From contig USJB01000030.1 in assembly GCA_900554905.1 (NCBI GenBank), forward strand, positions 1 to 9,915: a DNA stretch of 9,915 nucleotides, in the 5' to 3' direction. The DNA comes from an uncultured Collinsella sp. Its GTDB lineage: Bacteria > Actinomycetota > Coriobacteriia > Coriobacteriales > Coriobacteriaceae. The notes under the pieces are model-generated. The model searched no databases. It was given only the letters and a program-made list of their open reading frames with translations, and was not told the DNA's origin. How positions within the stretch are numbered: the first letter of the stretch is position 1; the number at the start of each line of letters is the position of its first letter. The position numbers and the translations under genes were made by a program. This document shows, piece after piece, positions 1 to 6,466 of this stretch.

Positions 1-826
1 TGTTGACCTGGAAAAAAGACGGGGCAGACAAGCGCATCTGACCCTCGGCGATATTCTCGGTCCATGAGCCCTCTCCGGCGAGCATTTCGACCTTGGAGAC
101 ACGGCGGGCCTTCTTTTCGCCCTTGCTCATCACGCGCACGATGCTCGTGGGATGAGCGGCGTCCGCCAACACGCGGGAGACCTGCGAGCGCGGAAAAGAG
201 CCTGTGGGCGTCCAGAGTGCGACCTCGAGTGCCTTGGTGCGGCGCGATGCGCGAATGCCCACGCGTTCGAGCCCCAAGTCATGGCTGCCGCTTAGATAGT
301 TGAGTGCGCCGACGACCGATTTGAGCGCCTTCGGGAAGCGCTTATCGAACAGCGGGCACGCATCGACGGTCACGATCTTGCTGGGGTCGGCTCCGTGCAT
401 GCCAAGGCGCACGCGACCGTTGACGACGGTCGGTTCGAGCTCGATTTTATTGCGGTAGCCCCAGTCGTCCTTGGTGTGGCGGATGGGCTGCACCAACTCA
501 TCGACCTGCTCAGGAGCGAACTTGCCGATGCGCTCGAGCGTGGAGCGCAGGTTTTGCTCCTTGGCGGCGAGCTGTGCCGTGCGTGAGAGATTGCCCCACG
601 AGCAGCCGCCGCAGATGCCCACGAAGGGGCAGGGAGACTGAATGCGATCGGGGCTTGGCTCCAGAATCTCGGTGGTGCGGGCGCGCATGAACGACTTGCC
701 GTCCTGTACGACCTCGGCCTCGACGGCGTCGCCTGCCACGGCGCCCTGCACAAAGACGGCCTTGCCGTTGTCGGCGTGCGCCAGCCCGTCGGCGCCGTAG
801 GTCATCGATTCTATAGTGAGCTTCAT
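1..826 (-). CDS. TrmA/RlmD-family 23S rRNA (uracil-5-)-methyltransferase, N-terminal part (cut by window edge)
   Basis: This is an S-adenosylmethionine-dependent enzyme that would methylate C5 of a uridine in RNA, most likely 23S rRNA. I translated 275 residues from the ATG at 826; the C-terminal catalytic half is outside the window. Residues 1-55 form a TRAM-like RNA-binding domain starting MKLTIESMTYGADGLA. A [4Fe-4S] ligand set follows: C66-x5-C72-x2-C75 (CPFVGICGGC), with the fourth Cys at C157 in ACPLFD. This is the spacing seen in RlmD. WGYRNKIEL (about 122-130) and SAPSFFQVN at the cut edge (267-275) are typical of the family. The start fits the TRAM domain; the ribosome site (AGGA close to the ATG) is weak. 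A terminator at 871-916 isolates it from the upstream ppk1, so it probably has its own promoter. RlmD, RlmCD and TrmA cannot be separated from this half alone, so no symbol is given. Confidence 0.9.
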   Translation of the reverse strand, partial: MKLTIESMTYGADGLAHADNGKAVFVQGAVAGDAVEAEVVQDGKSFMRARTTEILEPSPDRIQSPCPFVGICGGCSWGNLSRTAQLAAKEQNLRSTLERIGKFAPEQVDELVQPIRHTKDDWGYRNKIELEPTVVNGRVRLGMHGADPSKIVTVDACPLFDKRFPKALKSVVGALNYLSGSHDLGLERVGIRASRRTKALEVALWTPTGSFPRSQVSRVLADAAHPTSIVRVMSKGEKKARRVSKVEMLAGEGSWTENIAEGQMRLSAPSFFQVN

Positions 827-870
827 ATTCCTGCCTGTCATTCGCGTTGTTGTTCGCACCATGGTAACAG

Positions 871-916
871 GGAAAAGCGCCCCGCATCCGAGGCTTTCCT
901 CAAATGCGGGGCGCTT
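871..916 (-). terminator. Rho-independent terminator of ppk1
   Basis: Read on the minus strand, a perfect 13-bp stem (904-916 with 875-887, AAGCGCCCCGCAT and its complement) encloses a 16-nt loop. The loop contains a small GAGG/CCTC stem of its own. TTTTCCC follows. It lies 24 bases after the ppk1 stop and about 45 bases before the methyltransferase start, so it should end the ppk1 transcript and keep the two genes apart. The plus-strand reading lacks a good T-run. Confidence 0.88.
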
Positions 917-937
917 CTACAAACTGCTTCTACAAAC
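913..937. repeat. 12-nt tandem direct repeat between ppk1 stop and terminator
   Basis: GCTTCTACAAAC occurs perfectly at 913-924 and at 926-937, a period of 13. The first copy shares its GCTT with the outer end of the terminator stem, so the sequence just before the terminator looks like a local tandem duplication. Confidence 0.8.
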
Positions 938-939
938 GA

Positions 940-3519
940 CTATTTCGTCTTGCCGGTAATGAGCGTCTTAAGACCCAGGCCGATCAGACCCAGGCCCATG
1001 CGCACGCGGCCGGGGCGATGGCGCTCGATGGCCTTGGTCTTGCCGGCGGGCTTATCGCGACGGGCGCTCGTCTCGGGTGCGGGCTTGGTGACCTGCGGCT
1101 CGGGCCGAGGTACAGGTGCGGGCTTGGGCTCAATGACGGTCGCCTGGACCTCTTGGACCTTGGGTGTGGCCGGCTGCGGCTCAGGAGCAGGGGCGGGCTT
1201 TGCCTCGGCGGCGGGCTCCGGAGTCGCAGTAGCGGGCTCGGGCGCTTTCTCCACGGCGGGCTCTGCGGCAGCCTCGGGCTCATTCACCGGGGGAGCGGAA
1301 ACCGCTTCCGGTTTGGCAACTGCCCCATGTTCAACCTCGGCCTGAATAGCTTCTTCGGCCACGCGTTCCTTCTCCTGTGCGCGCTGCTGCGCGGCGGCCT
1401 CGGCGTTGCGATAGGCACGCTCCAGCAGGGCTTCCTGCGAGTTGAAGGGTTTCTCACCCTCTGCACGCTCCACGGGGACCCAGGTGCCGTCGCTCGTGAG
1501 GCTGCGGGCCTTCACGTTGTCGCGCAGCTGCATGCCCATGTACTCGTGCACTAGGGCGCGGCAGGTGGGGTCGAGCACGGGGAAGGCGATCTCCACGCGG
1601 TGCTCGGTGTTGCGCGTCATCATGTCGGCCGAGCTCAGATAGATCATGTCCGAGTCCACGCCAAAGGCGTAAACGCGCGCATGCTCCAAAAAGCGTCCGA
1701 CGATGGAGCGGACATGCACGTTCTCGGTCTTGCCCGGAACACCGGGCTTGAGGCACGAGATGCCGCGGATGATCATGTCTACGCGGACTCCTGCGCACGA
1801 TGCCTCAGCGATCTTGTCGATGACCTCGCGGTCGGTGAGCGAGTTGAGCTTAAAGAACACACGGGCGGGCTCGCCAGCGAGGGCACGCTGGATCTCGCGA
1901 TCCAGGCCGCGCATAATGAGTGGCTTCAGGCCGACCGGCGCCACGCCCAGGAAGCGGTAATCGCCGCGCAGGTTGCCCAGCGACAGGTTGCGGAAGAACA
2001 AGTTGGCGTCCTCGCCGATGCCGGGATGGGCGGTCATGAGCATAAAGTCGCTGTAGAGTTTGGCCGTCTTCTCGTTAAAGTTGCCGGTGCCCAACAGCGT
2101 CAGGCGTGTAAGCGCCATGCCCTCGCGATAGGTGAGCTGGCAGATCTTTGAGTGGCATTTAAAGCCCTCGGAACCATAGATGACGGTGCAGCCTGCCTCT
2201 TCCAGACGCTCGGCCCACTCGATGTTGTTCTGCTCGTCAAAGCGGGCGCGGAGCTCCATGAGCACCGTGACCTCTTTGCCGTTCTCGGCGGCATCGATCA
2301 GCGACTCGCACAGGCGGCTCTGCTTGGCCACGCGGTAGAGCGTGATGCGCAGCGAGATGCACTCGGGGTCGTAGGCGGCCTCGTGCACCAGATCCAGGAA
2401 GGGGTTCATGGCCTCATAGGGATAAAAGAGCAGTTTGTCGTGCTGAAGCACCTGCTCGCGGATGGAGCGGGACATATCGATGGTGGGGTTGGGCTGCGGC
2501 CTAAACGGCGTAAAGAGCAGCTCGTTGCGCAGGTGCTCGGGAATCTTGCCCTCAATGCCAAAGACGTAGCCCAGGTCGAGCGGGATATCGCAGGTAAAGA
2601 CCGAGCGACGCGAGAGCTCGAGCGCCTTGCGGATAGTCTTGAGCGTCTGCTTCTCGAGTGAGCCCGAGACGGCGAGCACTACCGGCTGCAGGCGCAGGCG
2701 CTTCTTGAGGATGCGCTTCATGTGCTGGCGGTAGTCCTCTTCCTCTTCGACGCCCTCGCCGTCTGGATCGATGTCGGCGTTGCGGGTGACTCGGATGAGT
2801 GCGCGGTCGAGTGGCTTGTAGGAGCCAAAGCAGCTGTCCAGGCAGGCGAGGATGACGTCCTCGAGCAAGATGTAGGAGTAGGTGCCGGTGGGCGAGGGGA
2901 TCTCGACCACGCGGTTCATCGAGGCGGGAATCTCGATAAGGCCCAGCAGGCTCTCCTCGTCGGTGGCGCCGTCCAGACCACAGGCCAGATAGAGCGCGCC
3001 ATTGCGTAGGTTGGGGAAGGGGTGGCGAGGATCGATGACCAGCGGCGAGATGACCGGCGACACGTAGGCCTGGAAGTAGCGGGTTACAAAGGTGCGCTCC
3101 TCGGGCGTAAGCGAATCGATGCGGGCGCGGTGAACGCCCAAGGTATCGAGCTTGCCCTCGATGCTCTTAAAGATGGACTCCCAACGGGTAAGGAGCCCGG
3201 GCATTTCGGCCATGACAGCATCGACCTGTTCGGAGGCGGTCATATTGCTCTTGTTGTCGACAGGTTGCTTTTTGAGCTCTGCCAGATCGGACAGGCCGCC
3301 CACGCGCACCATGAGAAACTCGTCGAGGTTTGACTCGAAGATCGAGACGAACTTAAGGCGCTCGAACAGCGGCACGGACTCATCAAAAGCCTCGTCGAGC
3401 ACACGGTTGTCAAAGCGTAGCCAGCTGAGCTCTCGGTTCTGCGTGTACGAGAAGTCGCGAGGCGGTTTGCGCAGCTTTGCGGCGGCTTGCTTTTTTTCGA
3501 TTTTGCTCGGCATATGCAT
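940..3519 (-). CDS. ppk1: Polyphosphate kinase 1 with long low-complexity C-terminal tail
   Basis: PPK1 reversibly polymerises the gamma-phosphate of ATP into inorganic polyphosphate. The protein has 859 residues, compared with about 690 in E. coli. The N-terminal domain (about 22-130: RELSWLRFDNRVLDEA, ESNLDEFLMVR) and head domain (about 130-330) are followed by two phospholipase-D-like catalytic domains. The phosphorylated His is H456 in GFKCHSK. The second catalytic His is H613 in GRFLEHARVYAFG. ITLYRVAKQS (393-402), ELRARFDEQNN (422-432) and GTGNFNEKTAKLYSDF (477-492) are the conserved nucleotide/Mg2+ region. YLSSADMMTRN is at about 627-637. The enzyme core ends near residue 675. Beyond it come a Gln/Glu/Ala-rich stretch (about 695-730), then about 90 residues of Pro/Ala/Glu/Lys repeats, then a basic, Gly-rich end (RHRPGRVRMGLGLIGLGLKT). 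The start could be the ATG at 3519 or the one two codons in (3513); neither has a strong ribosome site. Its own terminator follows. Confidence 0.96.
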   Translation of the reverse strand: MHMPSKIEKKQAAAKLRKPPRDFSYTQNRELSWLRFDNRVLDEAFDESVPLFERLKFVSIFESNLDEFLMVRVGGLSDLAELKKQPVDNKSNMTASEQVDAVMAEMPGLLTRWESIFKSIEGKLDTLGVHRARIDSLTPEERTFVTRYFQAYVSPVISPLVIDPRHPFPNLRNGALYLACGLDGATDEESLLGLIEIPASMNRVVEIPSPTGTYSYILLEDVILACLDSCFGSYKPLDRALIRVTRNADIDPDGEGVEEEEDYRQHMKRILKKRLRLQPVVLAVSGSLEKQTLKTIRKALELSRRSVFTCDIPLDLGYVFGIEGKIPEHLRNELLFTPFRPQPNPTIDMSRSIREQVLQHDKLLFYPYEAMNPFLDLVHEAAYDPECISLRITLYRVAKQSRLCESLIDAAENGKEVTVLMELRARFDEQNNIEWAERLEEAGCTVIYGSEGFKCHSKICQLTYREGMALTRLTLLGTGNFNEKTAKLYSDFMLMTAHPGIGEDANLFFRNLSLGNLRGDYRFLGVAPVGLKPLIMRGLDREIQRALAGEPARVFFKLNSLTDREVIDKIAEASCAGVRVDMIIRGISCLKPGVPGKTENVHVRSIVGRFLEHARVYAFGVDSDMIYLSSADMMTRNTEHRVEIAFPVLDPTCRALVHEYMGMQLRDNVKARSLTSDGTWVPVERAEGEKPFNSQEALLERAYRNAEAAAQQRAQEKERVAEEAIQAEVEHGAVAKPEAVSAPPVNEPEAAAEPAVEKAPEPATATPEPAAEAKPAPAPEPQPATPKVQEVQATVIEPKPAPVPRPEPQVTKPAPETSARRDKPAGKTKAIERHRPGRVRMGLGLIGLGLKTLITGKTK

Positions 3520-3530
3520 CTGTCCGTTCA

Positions 3531-3545
3531 GTCCCCGCAGGGGAC
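3531..3545 (-). other. Small palindrome in the ppk1 leader
   Basis: GTCCCC-GCA-GGGGAC forms a 6-bp stem with a 3-nt loop, starting 12 bases upstream of the ppk1 ATG at 3519. It sits where the ribosome would bind, so as RNA it could dampen initiation, or as DNA it could be an operator. The GGGGACGG edge is also found in the palindrome at 8373-8439. The structure is visible; any function is inferred. Confidence 0.5.
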
Positions 3546-3612
3546 GGTAGCCTAACCCTATTCACTATTGTCTCAATTTAGTCGACTTGTGGCACGGACG
3601 TATTGTGCGAAC

Positions 3613-3642
3613 GGTATCTTTACCTACTTCTTACGCTGTCAA
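3613..3642 (-). promoter_or_regulatory. Candidate sigma-70-type promoter for ppk1
   Basis: On the minus strand a perfect -35 hexamer TTGACA (3642-3637) is followed after 18 bases by GATACC (3618-3613) as a mediocre -10. That would start transcription near 3605 and leave a leader of about 85 bases. A second, weaker option is TTGAGA (3576-3571) with TAGGCT (3554-3549). No PhoP/PhoB direct repeats were recognised. Confidence 0.4.
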
Positions 3643-3758
3643 GGCATGCGACTAACTGTCCAACTCGTTTTGAAAACAATCTATATCCATACTCAACTGA
3701 TGAGGATGTATGAATAAGAATGATTGCTAGCTGAATATAATCGAATCCAAATTGAATC

Positions 3759-3884
3759 ATGGACAGACGACATATATATGCAGAAAACAGTTTTAGCTAT
3801 GCAATTCCTAAACATGAAATTATTTGTGCAATCTTGCTCAATTCCTTAGAAAAAAGAACGATTACCTCTGAAAACCTGCTTTAG
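3759..3884 (+). pseudogene. Possible remnant of a SHOCT-like small protein from a mobile element
   Basis: A 41-codon ORF runs from ATG 3759 to TAG 3882-3884. It begins MDRRHIYAEN and continues with KHEIICAILLNSLEKRTITS. From memory, small SHOCT-like proteins carried next to site-specific recombinases in integrative elements often begin MDR(K/R)-x-x-YAE and contain an amphipathic helix followed by ITxEE. Here the reading stops right after the ITSEN part, so it would be truncated. There is no Shine-Dalgarno sequence, the codons are AT-rich unlike every neighbour, and an in-frame TGA lies two codons upstream of the start. It may be a decayed relic of an inserted element, or a chance ORF in AT-rich DNA. 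The family resemblance is by eye only. Confidence 0.3.
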
Positions 3885-3900
3885 AGAACTGAAGTGCATC

Positions 3901-4074
3901 ATGGGGGAATCATATGCGATATACCGTTCATCGCACTTTGCTGACCGTTCGGGGGCGAGGTGGAATTGCGGGTGGAATTTGGATATAACTAGAGCTGTCA
4001 GCAAGCAGCGTCCGCTATGGAAGGGCGCTGAGAGATTCGGCCGAAAGGCCCGAAAGAAAGGTAGGAGGCCATGA
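3901..4074 (+). CDS. Arg-rich 57-codon leader ORF overlapping the arcA start (hypothetical)
   Basis: An open frame from ATG 3901 encodes 57 residues and ends in TGA at 4072-4074, overlapping the arcA ATG in the four-base ATGA arrangement typical of translational coupling. The peptide starts MGESYAIYRSSHFADRSG. It holds ten Arg and five Lys, concentrated in the last third (FGRKARKKGRRP). The two final Arg codons AGG AGG are also the core of the arcA ribosome site, so ribosomes on this frame would cover it. Ribosome-site support for the ORF itself is weak, and the frame is open further upstream to 3850 without a better start. If the arcA promoter lies at about 3961-3989, the ORF would not be transcribed whole. 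I do not recognise the peptide. It could be a coupled leader peptide or coincidence. Confidence 0.3.
   Translation: MGESYAIYRSSHFADRSGARWNCGWNLDITRAVSKQRPLWKGAERFGRKARKKGRRP
3961..3989 (+). promoter_or_regulatory. Candidate arcA promoter with an overlapping 9-bp direct repeat
   Basis: TATAAC at 3984-3989 is a good -10 hexamer; TGGAAT at 3961-3966, 17 bases upstream, is a poor -35. GGTGGAATT is present twice, at 3959-3967 and 3971-3979, a 12-bp period covering the -35 and the spacer. Such phased repeats can bind an activator that makes up for a weak -35. The assignment is inferred from position only. Confidence 0.28.
4039..4068 (+). promoter_or_regulatory. arcA ribosome-binding region with GNRA hairpin
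   Basis: GGCC-GAAA-GGCC (4039-4050) is a small tetraloop hairpin in the leader. AAAGG at 4057-4061 and AGGAGG at 4063-4068 are the ribosome-binding candidates. AGGAGG is only two bases from the ATG, so AAAGG, nine bases away, is the better-spaced one. The protein start MTKGLHVPSEIGKL matches arginine deiminases, which fixes the start. Confidence 0.5.
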
Positions 4075-5312
4075 CGAAAGGTCTGCACGTGCCTTCCGAG
4101 ATCGGCAAGCTCAGGAAGGTCTGCCTGCACCGTCCCGGCGACGAGCTCCTCAACCTGCCGCCCGACGAGCTCGAGCGACTCCTGTTCGACGACGTCCCGT
4201 TCCTGGAGGTCGCGCAGCAGGAGCACGACACCTTCGCCCAGATCCTGAGGGACCAGGGCGTGGAGGTCCTCTATCTCGAGAACCTCGTCGCCGAGGTGTT
4301 CGACCAGGTCCCCGGCGCCCGCGCCGAGTTCACCGACCAGTACATCGCCGAGGCCGGCATCCGCGGCCAGCACATGCCGCAGATCGTCCGCGAGAAGCTG
4401 GACTCCATCGAGGACAACCTCGAGTTCGTCAAGAAGACCATGGCCGGCATGACCAAGTCCGAGATCGACATGCCCCTCACGGCGTCCACGACCCTCGACT
4501 CCCTGGTCAACTCCGAGTCCGAGTCCGACCTGATCATCGACCCGATGCCCAACCTCTACTTCACCCGCGACCCGTTCGCGGTCGTCGGCGAGGGCGTCAA
4601 CCTCAACCGCATGTACTCGGTCACCCGCAACCGCGAGACCCTGTACGGCAAGTACATCTTCAAGTACCACCCCGACTACAAGGACGTCTCGCTGTACTTC
4701 CGCCGCGACTGCCAGTTCCACACCGAGGGCGGCGACGTGCTGAACATCAACGAGAAGACCCTCGCCGTCGGCATCTCCCAGCGCACCCAGGCCGCCGCTA
4801 TCGACGTCATGGCCCAGAACATCTTCTGGAACTCCGACTCCAAGGTCGAGCGCATCCTGGCCTTCGACATCCCGGTCTCGCGCGCCTTCATGCACCTCGA
4901 CACGGTCTTCACCCAGATCGACGTCGATAAGTTCACGATCCACCCCGCCATCATGGGCACCCTGCGCGTCTACGAGCTGACCGCCGGCAAGAACCCGGGC
5001 GACGTGAACATCCGCCTGATCGAGGACACCCTCGAGCACGTCCTGGAGGACGCCACCGGCGTCGACCAGGTCAAGCTGATCCCCTGCGGCGGCGGCGACC
5101 CGATCGCGGCCTCCCGCGAGCAGTGGAACGACGGCTCCAACACCCTGTGCGTCGAGCCCGGCAAGATCTGCGTCTACGCCCGCAACACCGTCACCAACGA
5201 CGTGCTGTACAAGGAGGGCCTGGACCTTCTCGTCGTGCCCTCCGCCGAGCTCTCCCGCGGCCGCGGCGGCCCGCGCTGCATGAGCATGCCCTTCTGGCGC
5301 GAGGACCTCTAA
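4071..5312 (+). CDS. arcA: Arginine deiminase
   Basis: It hydrolyses arginine to citrulline and ammonia in the cytoplasm, the first step of the arginine deiminase route. The 413 residues match the normal family length. The guanidino-modifying catalytic set is complete: D167 in NLYFTRDPF, E219 in QFHTEGGDV, H275 and D277 in FMHLDTVFT, and the nucleophile C403 in GRGGPRCMSMPF near the C-terminus. The N-terminus (GLHVPSEIGKLRKVCLHRPG) and the inserted helical bundle (about 75-150) are typical. It heads a cluster with ornithine carbamoyltransferase and a YfcC carrier, supporting a catabolic role: energy, acid resistance and nitrogen. Its third codon positions are almost entirely C or G, noticeably more so than in argF and the carrier, which use GCT, GTT and CGT often; this may mean a different origin or expression level. 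No truncation or missing key residue is seen. Confidence 0.97.
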   Translation: MTKGLHVPSEIGKLRKVCLHRPGDELLNLPPDELERLLFDDVPFLEVAQQEHDTFAQILRDQGVEVLYLENLVAEVFDQVPGARAEFTDQYIAEAGIRGQHMPQIVREKLDSIEDNLEFVKKTMAGMTKSEIDMPLTASTTLDSLVNSESESDLIIDPMPNLYFTRDPFAVVGEGVNLNRMYSVTRNRETLYGKYIFKYHPDYKDVSLYFRRDCQFHTEGGDVLNINEKTLAVGISQRTQAAAIDVMAQNIFWNSDSKVERILAFDIPVSRAFMHLDTVFTQIDVDKFTIHPAIMGTLRVYELTAGKNPGDVNIRLIEDTLEHVLEDATGVDQVKLIPCGGGDPIAASREQWNDGSNTLCVEPGKICVYARNTVTNDVLYKEGLDLLVVPSAELSRGRGGPRCMSMPFWREDL

Positions 5313-5324
5313 GTCTTTCCGTTT

Positions 5325-5372
5325 CCGGTGCGGTCCCCCTACAACCGCACCGGTTTCGCCCGTCAAACGGGC
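5325..5372 (+). terminator. Two hairpins between arcA and argF (terminator or processing site)
   Basis: A 10-bp perfect stem CCGGTGCGGT/ACCGCACCGG (5325-5334 with 5344-5353, 9-nt loop) is followed by TTT. A second hairpin GCCCGT-CAA-ACGGGC lies at 5358-5372. The T-run is short, so termination is probably partial; the pair may instead stabilise the arcA message after cleavage, giving arcA more transcript than argF. This is inferred from structure. Confidence 0.55.
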
Positions 5373-5417
5373 AACACTAATACTTACGTAATTCATTTTT
5401 TCGAAAGGAAACGAACC

Positions 5418-6413
5418 ATGGGTGTTAACCTCTCCGGCCGTAGCTTCCTCAAGCTCCTCGACCTCTCCACCGAGGAGATCGAGTACTTGCTCAAGCTTTC
5501 CAAGAACTTCAAGGATATGAAGCGCGCTGGCGTTCCGCATCGCTATCTCGAGGGCAAGAACATCGTTCTGCTCTTCCAGAAGACCTCCACTCGTACCCGC
5601 TGCGCCTTCGAGGTCGGCGGCATGGACTTGGGCATGGGCGTGACCTATCTCGATCCCGGTTCGTCGCAGATGGGCAAGAAGGAGTCCATCGAGGACACCG
5701 CCCGCGTTCTCGGCCGCATGTATGACGGCATCGAGTTCCGTGGCTTTGCCCAGGACGACGTCGAGGAGCTCGCTGCCAAGTCCGGCGTGCCCGTGTGGAA
5801 CGGCCTGACCACTGAGTGGCATCCCACCCAGATGCTCGCCGATATCCTGACCGTCCAGGAGAACTTCAACTACGACATCAAGGGCAAGACCCTCGTCTTC
5901 ATGGGCGACTGCAAGAACAATGTCGCTCGCTCCCTCATGGTCGTCTGCTCCAAGCTCGGCATGAACTTCGTGGCCTGCGGCCCCGAGGAGTGCATGCCCG
6001 CCGACGACGTCATCGAGGCCTGCAAGCCCATCGCCGAGGCCAACGGCTGCACCATCAAGCTGACCACCGACGTCAAGGACGGCGTCACCGGTGCCGACGT
6101 TATCTACACCGACGTGTGGGTCTCCATGGGCGAGCCCGACGAGGTCTGGGCCGAGCGCATCGCTCAGCTCACCCCGTATCGTGTCACCTCCGAGGTCATG
6201 GCTATGGCCAACCCGGGTGCCATCTTCCTGCACTGCCTGCCCAGCTTCCACGACACCAACACCACGATTGGCGCCGAGAAGTGCGAGCAGTTCGGCATCA
6301 CCGAGCAGGAGGTCACCGACGAGGTCTTCGAGAGCCCCGCTTCCAAGGTCTTCGACGAGGCCGAGAACCGCATGCACACCATCAAGGCTGTCATGTACGC
6401 CACGCTCAAGTAA
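5418..6413 (+). CDS. argF: Ornithine carbamoyltransferase (catabolic, arcB-like)
   Basis: It interconverts citrulline plus phosphate with ornithine plus carbamoyl phosphate. Next to arcA it most likely runs in the catabolic direction, so arcB would also be a fair name. The 331 residues are the usual length. Carbamoyl phosphate is bound by STRTR (57-61) and HPTQ (135-138). The ornithine side is shown by FMGDCKNNVARS (161-172), SMG (236-238) and HCLPSFHD (272-279), with C273 as the conserved Cys. The start at 5418 is preceded by AAAGGA (5405-5410) at good distance, and MGVNLSGRSFLKLLDLS aligns with the family. An in-frame extension to 5328 would cross the upstream hairpins and is rejected. It follows arcA after 105 bases and is closed by a strong terminator at 6430-6466. 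In Coriobacteriia this protein could also serve biosynthesis; sequence alone does not decide. Confidence 0.96.
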   Translation: MGVNLSGRSFLKLLDLSTEEIEYLLKLSKNFKDMKRAGVPHRYLEGKNIVLLFQKTSTRTRCAFEVGGMDLGMGVTYLDPGSSQMGKKESIEDTARVLGRMYDGIEFRGFAQDDVEELAAKSGVPVWNGLTTEWHPTQMLADILTVQENFNYDIKGKTLVFMGDCKNNVARSLMVVCSKLGMNFVACGPEECMPADDVIEACKPIAEANGCTIKLTTDVKDGVTGADVIYTDVWVSMGEPDEVWAERIAQLTPYRVTSEVMAMANPGAIFLHCLPSFHDTNTTIGAEKCEQFGITEQEVTDEVFESPASKVFDEAENRMHTIKAVMYATLK

Positions 6414-6429
6414 GAGCATCTAGCATCTC

Positions 6430-6466
6430 GCTCGGGGTGTATTGCTGCACACCCCGAGCAGTTTTA
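6430..6466 (+). terminator. Rho-independent terminator after argF
   Basis: A perfect 11-bp stem GCTCGGGGTGT/ACACCCCGAGC (6430-6440 with 6449-6459) with an 8-nt loop is followed by AGTTTTA. It lies 16 bases past the argF stop and before the carrier gene, so the carrier either depends on read-through or has its own promoter in the roughly 70 bases up to its ribosome site. Confidence 0.85.

Larger units (their letters stand above)
3546..3900. other. AT-rich divergent intergenic region between ppk1 and arcA
   Basis: This stretch separates the leftward ppk1 from the rightward arcA cluster. Its base composition changes sharply: runs such as CATATATATG (3771-3780) and GTTTTGAAAAC (3667-3677) contrast with the GC-rich flanks. 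Several TGAAT-type half sites (3711-3715, 3732-3736, 3754-3757 region) loosely recall ArgR half-boxes, but none forms a convincing TGAAT-N4-ATTCA box. A 46-codon minus-strand ORF (3760-3620) is open but resembles nothing I know. Apart from the ppk1 promoter candidate and the small ORF at 3759, I see no certain feature. Confidence 0.6.

Noticed and set aside
776..2661. Plus-strand ORFs opposite ppk1 (for example 904-1554 and 1600-2151)
   Set aside because: They are shadows of the ppk1 gene; the Gly/Leu- and Ala-rich products mirror the Pro/Ala/Glu tail and catalytic core on the other strand.
3620..3760. 46-codon minus-strand ORF in the AT-rich gap
   Set aside because: It is open by chance length, with no ribosome site and no recognised motif, and the candidate ppk1 promoter lies within it.
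3709..3760. ArgR box near TGAAT half sites
   Set aside because: No half site has a properly spaced ATTCA partner; in AT-rich DNA isolated TGAAT is expected by chance.
5328..5417. 30-codon upstream extension of argF
   Set aside because: It would translate through the hairpins after arcA, whereas ATG 5418 has a proper ribosome site and fits the family N-terminus.
3846..6419. 857-codon minus-strand ORF antisense to arcA and argF
   Set aside because: It is in the codon-aligned antisense register of both genes, where stops would need TTA, CTA or TCA sense codons, which GC-rich genes avoid. The product is low-complexity Gly/Val/Asp/Leu/His repeats without any domain; the sense frames are unmistakable enzymes.
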